This document shows positions 21,820 through 34,090 of a DNA stretch of 64,000 nt, in pieces. This stretch comes from Stomorhina lunata (Eukaryota > Arthropoda > Insecta > Diptera > Rhiniidae). Positions within the stretch are counted from its first letter, which is position 1; every line of letters begins with the position of its first letter. The notes under the pieces are model-generated. The model had not been told where the DNA came from and did no database searches. It worked only from the letters and a program-made list of their open reading frames with translations. Position numbers and translations under genes: made by a program. The stretch covers positions 21,628,701 through 21,692,700 of the forward strand of contig OW121741.1 in NCBI GenBank assembly GCA_933228675.1. Direction: 5' to 3'.

Positions 21820-24240
21820 GAACAAGAAGAAATTCGGTTCGAAAGGTTTCCATGATAGCTTTGCGGTTATTGCCGAAATTGGGTAAAAAGAAGAGCTTTT
21901 GTTAGATTACACGAGAACCACGGTGAAGAAATTGAGTTAGAAAAGCATCCGCGATCGATGAAGAAACCGAGATAAAAGAGGATCCACGATCGAAAGAAAT
22001 TCGGAATTTGGTATATAAAGTGATCTTCGATTGCCTAAATTGGGTTAAAAGATAAGCTTCAGTTAGATTATAAAAAGATCCACGATGAAGAAATTTGGTT
22101 TTAGGAGAATCCACGATCGATGAAGAAACTGAGTTTAGAGAGGATCCATGATCGAAAGAAGTTTAACTATTGATAAGGAATTTGGTATATAAATAGGTCG
22201 TCGATTGCCGAAAGAAGATTCATTACTGATTAGGAAGATTAACTACTGATTATTAAGTTGGTATATAAAGAGATCCTCGATTGTCGACATTAAGTGGAAA
22301 GAAGAGCATGTGTTAGATAATAATAGAATTGAGTTGAAGAAGGATCCACGATCGATGAAGAAACTGAGGATCTACGATAGAAAAAAGATTAACTATTAAA
22401 AAAAAAATTTGGTATATGAAGAGGTCATCGATTGCACAAACTGGATTGAAAGAAGAACTTCTGTTTAGATTATAAGAAGATCCACAATGAAGAAATTGAA
22501 TTAAAAGAGGATCCACGATCGATGATAAACTGGGTTAAAAGAGGATCCACGATCGAAAGAAGATTAACTATTGATAAGCAATTTGGTTAATAACGAGGCT
22601 CTCGATTGCCCGAATTGGATTGAAAGAATAGCTTCTGTTAGACTATAAGAAGACCCACGATGAAGAAATTGGGTTAAAGGAGAAGCCACGATCGATGAAG
22701 AAACTGAGTTAAAAGAGAATCCACAATCGAAAGAAGATTTACAATTGATAAGAAATCTGGTCTTCAATTGCCCAAATTGGGTTGAAAAAAGAGCTTCTGT
22801 TAGATTATAAGAAGATCCACGATGAAGAAATTGAGTTAAAGGTGGATACATGATCGATGAAGAATATAAGTTTAAAGAGGATCCACGATCGAAAGAAGAT
22901 TAACTATTGATAAGGTCCTCGATTGCCTAAATTGGGTTGAAAGAAAAGCTTCTGTTAGATTATAAAAAGATTTACGATGAAGATATTGAGTTAAGGAAGA
23001 TCCACGATCGGCGAAGGAACTGAGTTAAAAGAGGTTCTACGATCGAAAGAAGAGTTTTTGTTAGATTATAAGAAGGTCCACGATGAAGAAATCGAGTTAA
23101 AAGAGGATCCACCAAGAAACTGAGGATCCACGATCGAAGGAAGATTCACTATTAAAAGGAATTTGGTATATGAAGAGGTTCTCGATTGGCTTAATTGGAT
23201 TGAACGAAGAGCTTTTGTTAGATTGTAAAAAGAAACACGGTAAAGAACTTGAGTTAAAGGAGGATTTACGATCGATCAAGAATCTGATTTAAAACAGTAT
23301 CCACGATCGAAAGAAGACTAATTATTGACAAGAAATTTGGTGTATAAAGAGGTCCTCGATTGCACAAATTGGGTATGTAAGATTATAAAAGATCCACAAT
23401 GAAGAACATGAGTTAAAGAAACATCCACGAGCGACGAAGAAACTGAGTCAAAAGAGGATTCACGATAGAAAGAAGATTAACTATTGTTAAGGAATTTGAT
23501 ATGTAAAGAGGTCTTCGATTGCCCAAATTTCGTTAAAAGAAGAGCTTTTAATAGATTATAAGAAGATCCACGATGAAGAAATTGAGTTAAAGGGGGATCC
23601 GCGATCGATGAAGAAATTGAGTTAAAGGAGGATAAACGATCTAATTAAGTTAAGTTAGTCTTAATAAGGAATTTGGTATATAAAGAGGCCCTCGATTTTC
23701 AAAAATAGAATTGAAAGAAGAGCTTCTATTATGCTATAAGAAGACCCACGATGATGAAATTGAATTAATGATGAATCCACGATAGATGAAGAAATTCGTT
23801 TAAGAGGAATCCACGATCGAAAGAAGATTAACTATTGATAAGGAATTTGGTATATAAAGAGGTTCTCGATTGCCCGAATTGGGTTGAAAGAAGATTTTCT
23901 ATTAGATTATAAGAAGATCAACGATGAAGACATTCAGTTAGTGAAGCATCCACGATCAATGAAAAAACTGAGTTATAAGAGTATCCACGATCGAAAGAAG
24001 ATTAACTTTTGTTAAGGAATTTGGTATATAAAGAGGTCTACGATTGCCCAAATTAGGTTGAAAGAAGAACTACTGTTAGATTATAGGAAGATCCACGATG
24101 AGGAAACTGAGTTAAAGAAGGATCCAGGATCGATGAAGAAATTGGTTTAAAAGGAATCCACGATCAAAAAAGATTGACTAATGATTAGGAATTTGGTATA
24201 TAAATAGATTTTCGATTGTCCGAATTGGATTGAAGGGAAT
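21820..24240. repeat. ~170-bp satellite array, about 14 units
   Basis: Each unit contains GTTAGATTATAAGAAG, GATCCACGATGAAGAAATTG, GGATCCACGATCGATGAAG, GGATCCACGATCGAAAGAAG and GGAATTTGGTATATAAAGAG. The marker TTAGATTATA lies near 21901, 22059, 22309, 22462, 22638, 22798, 22954, 23069, 23216, 23371, 23549, 23727, 23901 and 24073, so most units are 147-178 bp with some shortened or lengthened. Within a unit the GATCCACGATCGA segment is itself duplicated. Minus-strand frames of 60-95 codons repeat QFLHRGSSYNLTEA-like peptides, but stops occur in most units. Confidence 0.9.
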
Positions 24241-24969
24241 TAGAAAAACCCTTATCACCCTGTATTCTTGAAGTTAAAATGCGTTACCATTCCATTTCTA
24301 ACAAAATATTCTAACAAATGTTGTATGTATCTACTCGTATCTTATCAAACCAAAACACCCCCTAAAACCTTAAACTTTTCAAAGCCCAAATATAAAAAAC
24401 TGCATACTTTTTTTTTTATTTGTTTTGCCATAAACGTACAAAAAATATAAAAACAATAAAATATTTTCCATAAAAGTTGACATAGGAAGGAAAATGGAAC
24501 TAAATCAGGTTCCAAAAAAGACAGAAGAATAAAAGTTGTTAAGTATACAATGGCCTCAGTGATGTATAAGAATTAATAAAGTAAATGCGCAAAATAAAGT
24601 TTTTAGATTTACATTTTATTGGTACAATGTAAATGTATGATGCTTTAGCAAGAAGGATATTGCGTTGGATCCTTTGTATGTGGTGTTTTGTAGACAAAGT
24701 GAATATAATTAGATAAAATGTTAAAGTGCAAAAGTCGGTTGTTGGTGAAGTTAATATACACTATAAAGGGAGTATTTTTAAAATTTAATGAGATAAAAGG
24801 CTTTTTACAGAAACTATAGGAACTGTTTTAGGGGAGTTTTACGAAGTTATGATTCAAATTTCTCCATAATTATGGAAATTAAGCTGGAAAGATCTGTCTG
24901 GCTGCAAGTTAGAAGTATCACTTCCAAAGAAGTTTAAAAATGTAGATTTGTCCTAATAGACCTATCACT
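24241..24969. other. AT-rich intergenic sequence, no gene seen
   Basis: No feature recognised between the satellite and the LINE fragment. Only short low-complexity frames. Confidence 0.55.
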
Positions 24970-25730
24970 CACATAAAATATTACACTGTGTTGGGTTCCC
25001 GGCCATTACAAACAACGATGCAAAACCGCAAGACTCGGCTAGCGCCATTTTTTGTAAAGTGTCCGTCACTTTCTAAATCTTGGCTCGAGGTCCCCCTATG
25101 TGTCACTTTTATATGGGTATCAAATCCTGGATCAGCAAGGAAATCACAAAGACTTGGTATAATATGATAGCCTGCAGTACATCTAGGGCTAAACCGGGTA
25201 CAAGCGGAACCAAAACTTTGCTTGGTCTTAATTGGATAAATTTAAGAAGATATAAAGTCTTACTAACAGACCACTGTTCCCTAAACTTTGGGCGTAACTG
25301 GTGGGTTGGGAGCATTCCGAAATTTTGCAGACTGAATTTAGATGACGACTCGTCTGAATCGATGGTACACATCCGCTGTACTTAAATAATGCTGCAGAAT
25401 CAGAGGCTTAGACATCTAGGTAATATATTCCATGATAAACTTCAGGACATACATAAGTGCAAACTGAGTCATATTGTAGGTTTTATAACTGGACTCAGAT
25501 GGCTTAGCTAAACTATTACTTCTCCTGGTGGTACTAAGTCGCTACCTTAATATGAATATTATTACTTTTTCCGCTATAAATTCTATATTTTTTCCAATCT
25601 CTAGCCTCCTTTTTTCTTATTCTTCTCTTTTATTGAAGAATCACAATGGATCCCAAGGATCTCCTAGTAAAGGTATCATTAGACACCACCTTTCAAACCA
25701 AACCTAACCTAATCTAAAAAAAAACTGGGA
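24970..25730 (+). pseudogene. LINE-C 3' end: RNase H tail and 3' UTR with A-tail
   Basis: The plus strand begins with LCWVPGH, the last conserved block of LINE RNase H. It continues WISKEITKTWYNMIA, TKTLLGLNWINLRRYKVLLT, DHCSLNFG, SIPKFCRLNLDDDSSESMVH, then QNQRLRHLGNIFHDKLQDIH and FITGLRWLS with a stop at 25509-25511. Cys/His positions match the zinc-like tail of I/R1/jockey-type ORF2. The 3' UTR runs to CCTAACCTAATCTAAAAAAA at about 25720, an A-tailed end. Frameshifts near 25000-25080 and 25385 break the frame. The same family recurs at 34905-36140. Confidence 0.8.
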
Positions 25731-25778
25731 GATTATGTTTTTTGCAACATAATCCCTTTCGACGTTATTTTCTCTTCT

Positions 25779-25893
25779 ACTCAGTTCGGTCGTCTGCCAG
25801 TCAACCCAACTTTCACACAGCCAAATTATTTTTTGATATTGCGGAACTTAACATTTCCGCATTTGGGTCGACTGGCAGATGTCCAAACTGAGT
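25779..25893. repeat. Inverted repeat with 30-bp arms
   Basis: Arms ACTCAGTTCGGTCGTCTGCC... at 25779-25808 and the complement at 25864-25893 (26 of 30 positions match), with a 55-bp loop that itself holds a perfect GCGGAA/TTCCGC hairpin at 25841-25860. It may be the core of a small foldback or MITE-like element. No clear target duplication was identified. Confidence 0.7.
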
Positions 25894-26039
25894 CGAGTTG
25901 AGAACGATAACTCTTGCAAACGGTTTCGGTTGCCCTCATTGGTCAATCTGCCGATATCACAGTTCAGCTGGACAATGTTATGGTTGTCTTGGTTAGTACC
26001 GCGGATCGCATCACGCTCAAATGCAAATTCCACTGCTTA

Positions 26040-28160
26040 AGCTAGGAAGTGCTAGCGGGTAACTGTAGATTGCTGAAGTTGAGGTCGGTGAATTTTCTGA
26101 AGTTCGATGTTCGAAGACGAAAAATCATTGGGTAACTCATGTCTAATGATTAAGGTTGATTATGGATTATGAGTAGCTGGAGCAACTACCATAATCCGAG
26201 TGCGGGCATCGGCATTTAGAATGCAGAAGTTGGACTCTATTAGTCTATTTGTTCTGACAATGACATACCTCATCGGTCTTCTCAGCAAAAGAGTGTTTAA
26301 GATCATGGTGCATACTGAAATGCCCTAGAACCAGTCGTGTTCCTTACTCTAGAAGGGTTTTGATGTCGGATCGGTAGAAAGTTGGACAAATCATTACAGG
26401 AGAAGTATGAACTGTATAGAGTTCTAATTACGTATATTCCGGCGGTAGCAGTTTCTGTAACGAAATAATCCGAATTCTGTCTTCTCAGCAACATCATATA
26501 TACAAGCAGATGTCGACGAGCACTATTTCAAGAGTAGTATAGGTATGCCAATCAGTTGGTTGTTCTAGATTTAGGTATGTAGTTAAAAAGAAAAGGACTT
26601 GCAGTTGTAACATCTAGTGAACTAGCGTAATAACTCATAATTCGAGTGGCGGAATCGTAATTTAGAGTGTATAAGTTGGGCTTGTCTATTTGTTTAGCTA
26701 ACGACACACCTCTTTGGTCTTCTCAAGAAATGAGTACTAAAGATAATGGGGCACTCTGAAGTCCCCAGTTCATTTAGAGTATAGAAGTTGGAATCGTCTA
26801 TTTGTTCTGACAACGACACACATCGTTGGTCTTTTCAATAAGTGAGTGTTCAAGATCATGGTACACACTGAAGTCCCCGAGAACTAGTCGTGTTTTTCCC
26901 TCCAGAAGAGTTCAGATGTCGGATCGGTAGCCAGTTGGACAACTCATTACAGTCGAAGTATAGAGTTATATAACGGAATAACCCAAAAGTCTTTTCAGCA
27001 ATATACAATATACAATAGATATCGACAACTACTATTTCAAGACTAGTACAGGTGTGCCAATTGGTTGGCGGAACCTGATTTGGGTAAGCAGTTAATTAGA
27101 TCAGGTCTTGTAATTGTAACGTCTGGTGAACTGGAGCAGCAACCCATAATCCGAGTGGAAGCATTGTCATTTAGACTTGTCTATCTGTTCCGCCAACGTG
27201 ACGCTAGAAATAAGTGCTTAAGATCATGGGGTAATCTGAAGTTTCCCAGAACCATCCTTGTTTCTGTCGTCGGATCGGTAACCAGTTGGATAACTCATTA
27301 CAGGCGATTAAAAACTTTTTAGAGTTCTTTCTACATTCCGGCTATAGTCGTTTCTTTGTAACGTAATAAACCGGGGTTTCTAGGCCAAGGGTTGTCAGCT
27401 CAGCAACAATATGTATGCAAGCAGACGACGAAGAACACAGTTTCAAGACAAGTGCCGAATTCTTGGATAGTCTTGATTGAGGAACGCAGATAATCAGACC
27501 AGGACTTATAATTGCTACGTCTGGTGAACTGGCGCAATAACCCATAATACGAGTTGGGGAATCATTTAGAGTGTAGAAGTTGGACTCGACTATTATTCCG
27601 CCGACGACACATCGCTTTGGTCATCGCAATAAATGAGTGCGAAACATCATGGGGCACACTGAAGTTCCCAGAATAATAGTATTTCTCCCTTTAGAAGGTC
27701 GGATCGGTAACCAGTTGGACAACAAAATGTATACTTTTTGGAGTTCTAGCTACATTCCGGCTATAGCCGTATCTTCGTAACGGAATGACCTGAGGTATCT
27801 CGGCCAAGCCAAGGTCTACTCAGCAACAACGTACAATCGGACGTTGAAGAGCACTGTTCATAGACTAGTGCTGGTGTGAAGTTTTATTTATATTAAGACC
27901 GCCTTAAAGGGTCTTTGAGTCTTAAAATCTCTTTATTCCATTGATCGCATTAATCATAAAATCGTTGGATGGTATAACATCTATAATGGACAAGATCTCT
28001 GCTTTTAAGACTTGGAGAGCCCACTTGTTTATGTTAAGATCCGTTAAAAGAGTCTCTTGGTCCTAGTACAACAAGATATATATGTTTTAGCAGACGTCAA
28101 GAAATACTACTTCAAAATTAGTGGCGGTACGTCGATTGGAGACTTATTTATGTTAACCTT
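26040..28160. repeat. Diverged tandem repeat, units of about 350-560 bp
   Basis: GTCGGATCGGTAACCAGTTGG or close variants occur near 26357, 26917, 27270 and 27698. Each is accompanied by TTCTGACAACGACACAC-like, GATCATGGTACACACTGAAG-like, TTCTAGCTACATTCCGGC and TTTCAAGACTAGTACAGGTG segments. Units are scrambled by indels, so spacing varies (560, 353, 428). The last unit degrades into the 27.9-28.2 kb sequence, where TTTATTTATATTAAGACC and ACTTATTTATGTTAACC recur. No protein is recognised. Confidence 0.8.
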
Positions 28161-30211
28161 CTGCGACTAATGTGTAATCTAGCAGACACCAACAAAGTCA
28201 AAGTTTAAGACAGAAATTTAATGGCATGCGGATAAAAAGCATAAAATGGGGTTTGTTAATTTTGCAAAAATTGATCTTGGATGATATAAGCCTTGAAATG
28301 ATGCCACGTCAGTCGCAGAGGGTTAAGATCCCCTCTGTCCCTGGATTCTTATATGATTTAATACAACCGAACAAATCTTTATATCATTATGAATTTTATG
28401 TGTTCTATCCATTCAAATATACCTTTAATATAAATAAACTTTTTTATGGATTTGCTTAATGACCCCAGATATTTGAAATTGTTTAACAAAAAAACTTTAA
28501 ATCGTTATTTATAGGTTTTAAAAATATTATCCACTATGGGCCTAAGAAAATATATAAAACGTCTTATATTGTATAACAGATTACCAAGAAATTTACATTC
28601 TTTTACAATAAATATTTTAAAAAGGGACGAACACACCTTAACTACCCCAGCCCCACAAAAACTTTTTACACTGTCTTTCACAAATTTTGCTCTATAATCG
28701 CATATTTAGTGCAATTCAAATTCGTTCCACTCCAGAACTTTAATACATTTATTGCTTAGAGTCGGCTTTTCAATTTTCCCTACAAATACCGGTGTTTTGT
28801 TGTTGTTTTGGTTTAGAATTTTCTTTTTAGAATTTTCAATTCAGAAAAGGGGGTTGGGAAAAGTTTTTTTTTTGCATGACAATATCCATATCCTTGTTTT
28901 TGTTTTATCTTTGGAAGTTTGTTAGAAGAGAAAGTTTGTATCTATGAATGAGTTGTGAAACCGGCTTTTTCTTAGAAAGTTTTGCTTACATCTGTGTTGT
29001 AGTATTAAACCGGATAAGGCTTCGTGTGGGAAGGGGTTGTTTTGACTTTTGTGGGGAGTTCTTTTACCAAACCCCACCACAGTTACACGTGTGTTACTAT
29101 GTTAAAAAAAAGGGTGTTTTTTGTAAAGTATATTGAAAAAAGCTTTAAAGCTTTTTCTTTACTTTCTTTCTACAAGCTTTCCCAGTTGTTATTGTTTTGG
29201 TTTTCCCTACTTTTTTGCTCAAAACCTTGAGTTTTTTTTTTCTTGTTACTTGGCCAAGTTCAATGACCTTGCAAAATTTTCCATTTCTAAGAATTAGAAA
29301 AAAATTTCCCTTTTTCTTTAAAGAGATAAAGGCAGAAAGAGAAAGTCTAAAGGGTTTGAGGGTGGATAAATTTCGCTTTTAGCTTTTAAAAGCAAGAGTG
29401 AAACAGCGGGTGGAGGAGTAGGAACGTAGGGAACATGCGCTTTCTTTTTTGAGAAATCTGAGACATGAGTAAGATGTTTTTCTGTTTTCTTTTTTGAAGG
29501 AAAAACTTTATTATTGTTTTATTAACCGGCCGCTTTTTTGTTGTTTTTTTTTGCTATTAAAATATGTTTTCATTCTTTTGTCTTAACATAACCTGAAGTT
29601 TTTAGAAAGAAATTAATTATATTATTAACTTTCTTATTATCTTCAGGTGTTTTAGAAATTTCATTTTTATTTTGCAAACTTTTGCAAATTTAATTTTTAT
29701 TTCTAATATTTGTAATACAATATTTGAAGACATATTTATCAAAACAGTCCCTATTAGTTTCCATAGTTCAGGGAAAACCTGTATTTTGAAACTCTAGAGT
29801 TATCTTGAAAATATCATTCCTAAAATATTTATTTAATATTATCGGACTTAGGGCCCACTGTTCTTAACCTTCTTTCGGGTTTGTATTACAATAGCCCATT
29901 TCACAATTATTTGCAAATAGTCTAGCATCGCAGCACTTTCAAATCGACATATCACATGAAAATGGCTTTTTTCAATGAAGATCAATACACTTTTGCGTAG
30001 TTGCAAATAATTTTTTTTAAAGCTTCTTTTCCATTCCGAATGGGGTACCTCTGAAACATGAATTTTAAAGCCATAAACCGCTTCATCGGATATTAAGAAA
30101 CATATCACAATTTAGTTTTTATTTTTGAGAATATAATCAAAATGGGATCACAATCAGTTATATATGTCGGATGATTTATTGAATCTACTTTTCGAGTGCT
30201 AAATAGAATAG
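28161..30211. other. AT-rich intergenic sequence, no gene seen
   Basis: Dominated by T runs and short frames. Frames at 28226-28459, 28948-29136 and 29024-29230 overlap or are F-rich and not credible as genes. No repeat or element ends recognised. Confidence 0.55.
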
Positions 30212-30484
30212 TGCAAAAATATAGTGGAAATAAGTCCGCAACTCCTAAACTGTTAGACCGATTTTAAAATAATTTTAGGTGCGTATAGATGTATTAAGAA
30301 GATTTAATTCTGAACCTGGAAAGCCTAGCTGGAAAAAATTTTATTAATAAAAGTCGAATATCTTTAAAACCGCCAGATTCTTAACTTAAGCTAACCAAAA
30401 CTTCTGCTATACGGACCTAAAATTATTTTAAAACCGGTCCAAAATTTTAGTAGTTGCAGAATTATTTCTATTATATTTTTCTAC
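30212..30484. mobile_element. MITE-like element with long terminal inverted repeats
   Basis: The left arm (30212-30288, GCAAAAATATAGTGGAAATA ... TTTTAGGTGCGTATAG) pairs with the right arm (30417-30484, CTATACGGACCTAAAATTAT ... ). They keep most positions over about 70 bp, including TTTTAAAATAATTTTAGGT exactly. The interior of about 130 bp is unrelated. The structure suits a nonautonomous hairpin element. The outer boundaries and target duplication are unclear, so family is unassigned. Confidence 0.65.
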
Positions 30485-31583
30485 GACCCCACTGTGCAGT
30501 GGTGCAAATGAGATTTTTTGGTATTAACTCAACAATTTCTAAACTACTGGAGGGATTTTGACGAAATTTCAAACATCAGTGGAAGAGGAAGTAGGCTTTT
30601 AGAGCAATCGGTAGCACAGTGAACTCTACAGTGGACCAAAGTTGCCCACCTCGGGTATGTAAAACATTTGGGTGCGTATAACTTTAACCAAATTAGTCCG
30701 ATCCGAAAGATTTTTTCATATTCGAAAACTTCTTAAAAATTAAAAAAAAACACGCTCACCGTATCTCTTATAGTTTAAAATATATTTGACTCCAAACATA
30801 TTTATTTGCGTTTTTTGATATGACATCTAACCTCCTTTTTGGCTTATACATTTTTTTGTATGACTGAAATCTTTTAAAAACTACTGTAAGATTGCAGATA
30901 AATTTATAAATGAACTAGAAGAAAAAAATTGTAATTATGTAAATTTTATAACACAAAAAAATTGTTTAAAGTTTGTGTACCGAAAAAAGTCTGAAAAATT
31001 TATTAACATTTTTTTCAAAAAAAAAAAAAAAAAGTATCTTTATTTTTTCTATATTTTTGAAAAATTTTGTTGAAAGACTTAATTTTCTTAACATTTTCTA
31101 AAAGATTGGTCTTCAGGGATGCGTATAAACTATATCTTGAAAAATTTTTGACATGCACCCTACAACCAGCTGTGTCGAATTTGGGATTTTTGTGTTTGTA
31201 AAAAAATTTGGTCATGGATTTTAAAACTTTTTTAATTTAATTTTATTAAGTATAATGTTCTTAAGGTCTGTACAAAAATCTGATAGCACCCGGCCATAAA
31301 TGGGGTCAAACGGTTCGTTTTTCAAAAAAAACTCAAATTTTTAAAAAGGGTACTCTTTTTTGTTTAAAAATGTTAATTAAAATTTTAAAACTCGTTCTAA
31401 AATTTATATTTCTAAATTTCTTAGATATTGGTCCACACTGTATTCAAAAATGGCCTCTTTTAGTTTCAGAGATTTTTCCAAAAAATTACAAAGTTTTGTT
31501 AAAAAATTACATAAATTTATTACAAAAAGTGTGCACTTCTGTATTCAAAAATGTTCATTAAAATTTTAGAACTCGTTCTGTGC
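30485..31583. other. AT-rich sequence with a short direct repeat
   Basis: No gene. AAATGTTAATTAAAATTTTA plus AACTCGTTCT at about 31366 recurs at 31549 (183 bp apart), and TATTCAAAAATG occurs twice nearby, pointing to an old duplication. Long A run at 31018-31033. Confidence 0.5.
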
Positions 31584-32358
31584 GGGATAGGGTTAAACTT
31601 TTCCGACTTTAAAAAACAATGCCATGTATATTCTATATAGTCTAGGAAAGAATATTCACTATTACTTTCATTAATGCTGAACTTCGGTACAATTTAACAA
31701 GCAAATACTCAAATTATTACAAAAAATTCACATTTTCCCCAAATTTTACGACTTCAAATCGCAGGTACGGCGAAACGGTTTAAGATATCGAACGTTTTTT
31801 TTTTGTATTTTTTTCTCTCATTTATTTATTTTATGAAACTGGAAAGCAAATTTATTATTTTTAATATTTGTTGAACAAAATTTTAAAAAAATTCAAAAAT
31901 GATTTTTGAAACTAGCCTCAGAAAAAAGTATAATTTTCAAATATGAAAAAAATGAGTAAATTCAGTTATATTTCAACAAAACTCAACCATTTAGTACTTA
32001 TAGGTCAATGAATTGTAAATCATGTCTTTCTTTGAAATTCACTTATCCTTAAGTAAATTTTTTGTCTGCATATCCTTAGGCGTATCGTCAAGGACACGAA
32101 TTTTCGGGGAAAAACTGCATTAACTCCGAAACTACTTCATGGATTTGTAATGTTGATGACTTAAAATAAAGCTACTTTGGTTCTCTTTTATATTCCATTA
32201 AATTTTTTAAATAAATTATTTCTTTGTGGTTAAAATTTGGGCAAAACGGAAAATATTCCCAAGTTTAACACTTTGTGGGCGGATGCGGATGCAATTTTGA
32301 AAAAAAAAATTAACAGCTTGTTTTTATGCTACATAACACATTTATAGGGGGAGTTATC
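31584..32358 (+). repeat. Unclassified 0.75-kb dispersed repeat, copy 1
   Basis: Similar over its whole length to 36204-36926 in the same orientation. Shared landmarks in order: GGGTTAAACTTTTCC, TACAATTTAACAAGCA, TTACAAAAAATTCACATTTT, CGGCGAAACGGTT, TTTCAACAAAACTCAA, ATCCTTAGGCGT, AACTCCGAAACTACTT and TTAACACTTTGTGGGC. No frame is conserved between copies, so it is noncoding and probably derived from a mobile element. Confidence 0.85.
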
Positions 32359-33052
32359 TTATATTGACAAAATTTGAATAGTAGGTGTTTACAATCAAAA
32401 TATTATCCGTAGCTCTTCGCAAAGGAAATTTTTTATCATAGATTTCCATATAGTCTAAAATTATTTTCTTATATAGTTTCCGCTATAGGTCATAACACTT
32501 CGTTCAATTTTCAATCATACGACTTTTCTCAAAAGATTACAACTCAAATGCATTGAGGGAACATTCACCCCTTAAGATTGACAAATTATCATCCGAAACA
32601 GCAAAACTTCTTTAGCAACTTTGTCTTCTTTGTTAATCGAAACATCAAGTCAATTTAATTTGTCACTAAATTATCTAATATTTGAATACAATTTTTAATT
32701 AAGAACAAAAAATACTAAAAATCTGTTTTATAAGCAGAAAATAAATTCAAATTGCACAATAAGAAAGAAAAAAAGATGATCAACAAATTTGAAAACATTG
32801 TATTCGAAATTGCAAATAAAAGTATTGATTTATATGAATTTAGTTGTGCAGTGAGTAAGAATTTGAAAATCTTGTGTAATTGTGTAAGTACTCGTGTAAA
32901 AATGGGAGGAAAGGTGCACATTTAAGCAAATGAATGACTGTCTGGGTAAATAAACTGTTGAAACTTGTTGATCGTATATAATAAAAGTGCCAGGTAGTTC
33001 GGGGAGGAACTTATAGTTTTATGATTCCGAGTTTTAAAGATTTTTTTTTAAA
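32359..33052. other. AT-rich intergenic sequence, no gene seen
   Basis: Only a 68-codon minus frame (32715-32921) in A/T-rich DNA, not credible as a gene. Confidence 0.5.
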
Positions 33053-33160
33053 TATATGTGACCAATATGTGTCCAAAACAAAATTTAGAAAAATTAGCTA
33101 ATTTTTCGAAATTTTGTTTTTGAGTCATAAGCTATTTTTTCATAGACCGGGTCACATATA
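33053..33160. mobile_element. Small palindromic MITE
   Basis: A 108-bp element. Outer ends TATATGTGACC (33053-33063) and GGTCACATATA (33150-33160) are perfect inverted repeats. The centre is a nearly perfect palindrome at 33074-33122 (AAAATTTAGAAAAATTAG and its complement). The DD41D mariner copy 2 is inserted at the TA that forms the right end. No coding capacity; presumably mobilised by an unknown transposase. Confidence 0.7.
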
Positions 33161-34090
33161 TCGGGTGTTTTTTATTGAGGTATAGAACTTTAAGTTGGCA
33201 TCACTTTTTTAACTGGCGGCCATTTTGTCAGCTGTCAAGTGATTAATATTTAGTTTGGTTTGCCATTTCATCATGAACAGGTTGACAAAAGAACAACGCT
33301 TGCAAATCGTGCAAATTTATTTCGAAAATAATGGTTCAGTTCGCGAAGTTTACCGCAAGCTCCGTCCATTTTATGGTCGACATAATCATCCATCAGAGCA
33401 ATTAATTCGGTTAACCATGGATCGTTTACGCACTACGTTTACTCTATGTGATAATACGCATCCGCAGCGACGTCGAACAGTGCGCACCGAAGAAACAATT
33501 GCCGCTGTAGAGCAAAGTGTTGAAGAGGACCCGAATGAATCGATTCGCCACCGTGCACAGCAATTGGAGCTTTGTCCATCAACTTTATGGAAGATTTTGC
33601 GCAAAGATCTTGGCTTGCGACCTTACAAGATTCAGCTTGTGCAAGTATTGAAGCCGCGAGACCATGCAATGCGTCGTGATTTTGGTATATAGGCCGAAAA
33701 TGAGATTGATCTCGATGCTGATTTTCATCGCAAATTGGTCAATTGGCCACCAAGATCGTGCGATTTGACACCACTGGATTATTTTCTTTGGGGATATGTG
33801 AAGTCGCTCGTCTATGCCAACAAACCAGAAACGTTAGGGGACTTGGAAGCCAACATTCGTGGCGTTATTGCCAACATACGGCCCCATATGCTCGAAAAAG
33901 TTGTTGAAAATTGGACCTGTAGAATTGGCTTTATTCGAGCCAACCGCGGCGGCCACATGCCCGAAATCATATTTAAACATTAATGGCATAAAATTATCCT
34001 TCCAATAAAGCCAAATTGATGGACATTAAAACGATTTTCTTGTGTTTTATTTCAATTCGAAGTTCTATACCTCTAAAAAAAAACACCCAT
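33161..34090 (+). mobile_element. DD41D mariner element, copy 2 (internally deleted)
   Basis: A 930-bp element with the same terminal inverted repeats as the 17.7-kb copy (GGGTGTTTTTTATTGAGGTA on the left; the matching complement ends at 34090) and flanking TA at 33159-33160 and 34091-34092. It is nearly identical to copy 1 outside the deletion, so both derive from recent activity of one family. It lacks about 340 bp of the copy 1 interior, between 33734 and 33739. It could only move with transposase supplied from elsewhere. Confidence 0.9.
33273..33983 (+). pseudogene. DD41D transposase with in-frame internal deletion
   Basis: The ATG at 33273 opens the frame MNRLTKEQRLQIVQIYFE and keeps the helix-turn-helix region intact, including CPSTLWKIL where copy 1 has a stop. 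A TAG at 33690 replaces the Trp of copy 1's WAENE. The deletion at about 33735 removes the region with the first and second catalytic Asp but keeps the reading frame. The C-terminal part then reads VNWPPRSCDLTPLDYFLWGY with the third Asp (33777-33779) preserved, to GGHMPEIIFKH. So one stop codon and one deletion are the visible lesions. It cannot catalyse transposition. Confidence 0.88.
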
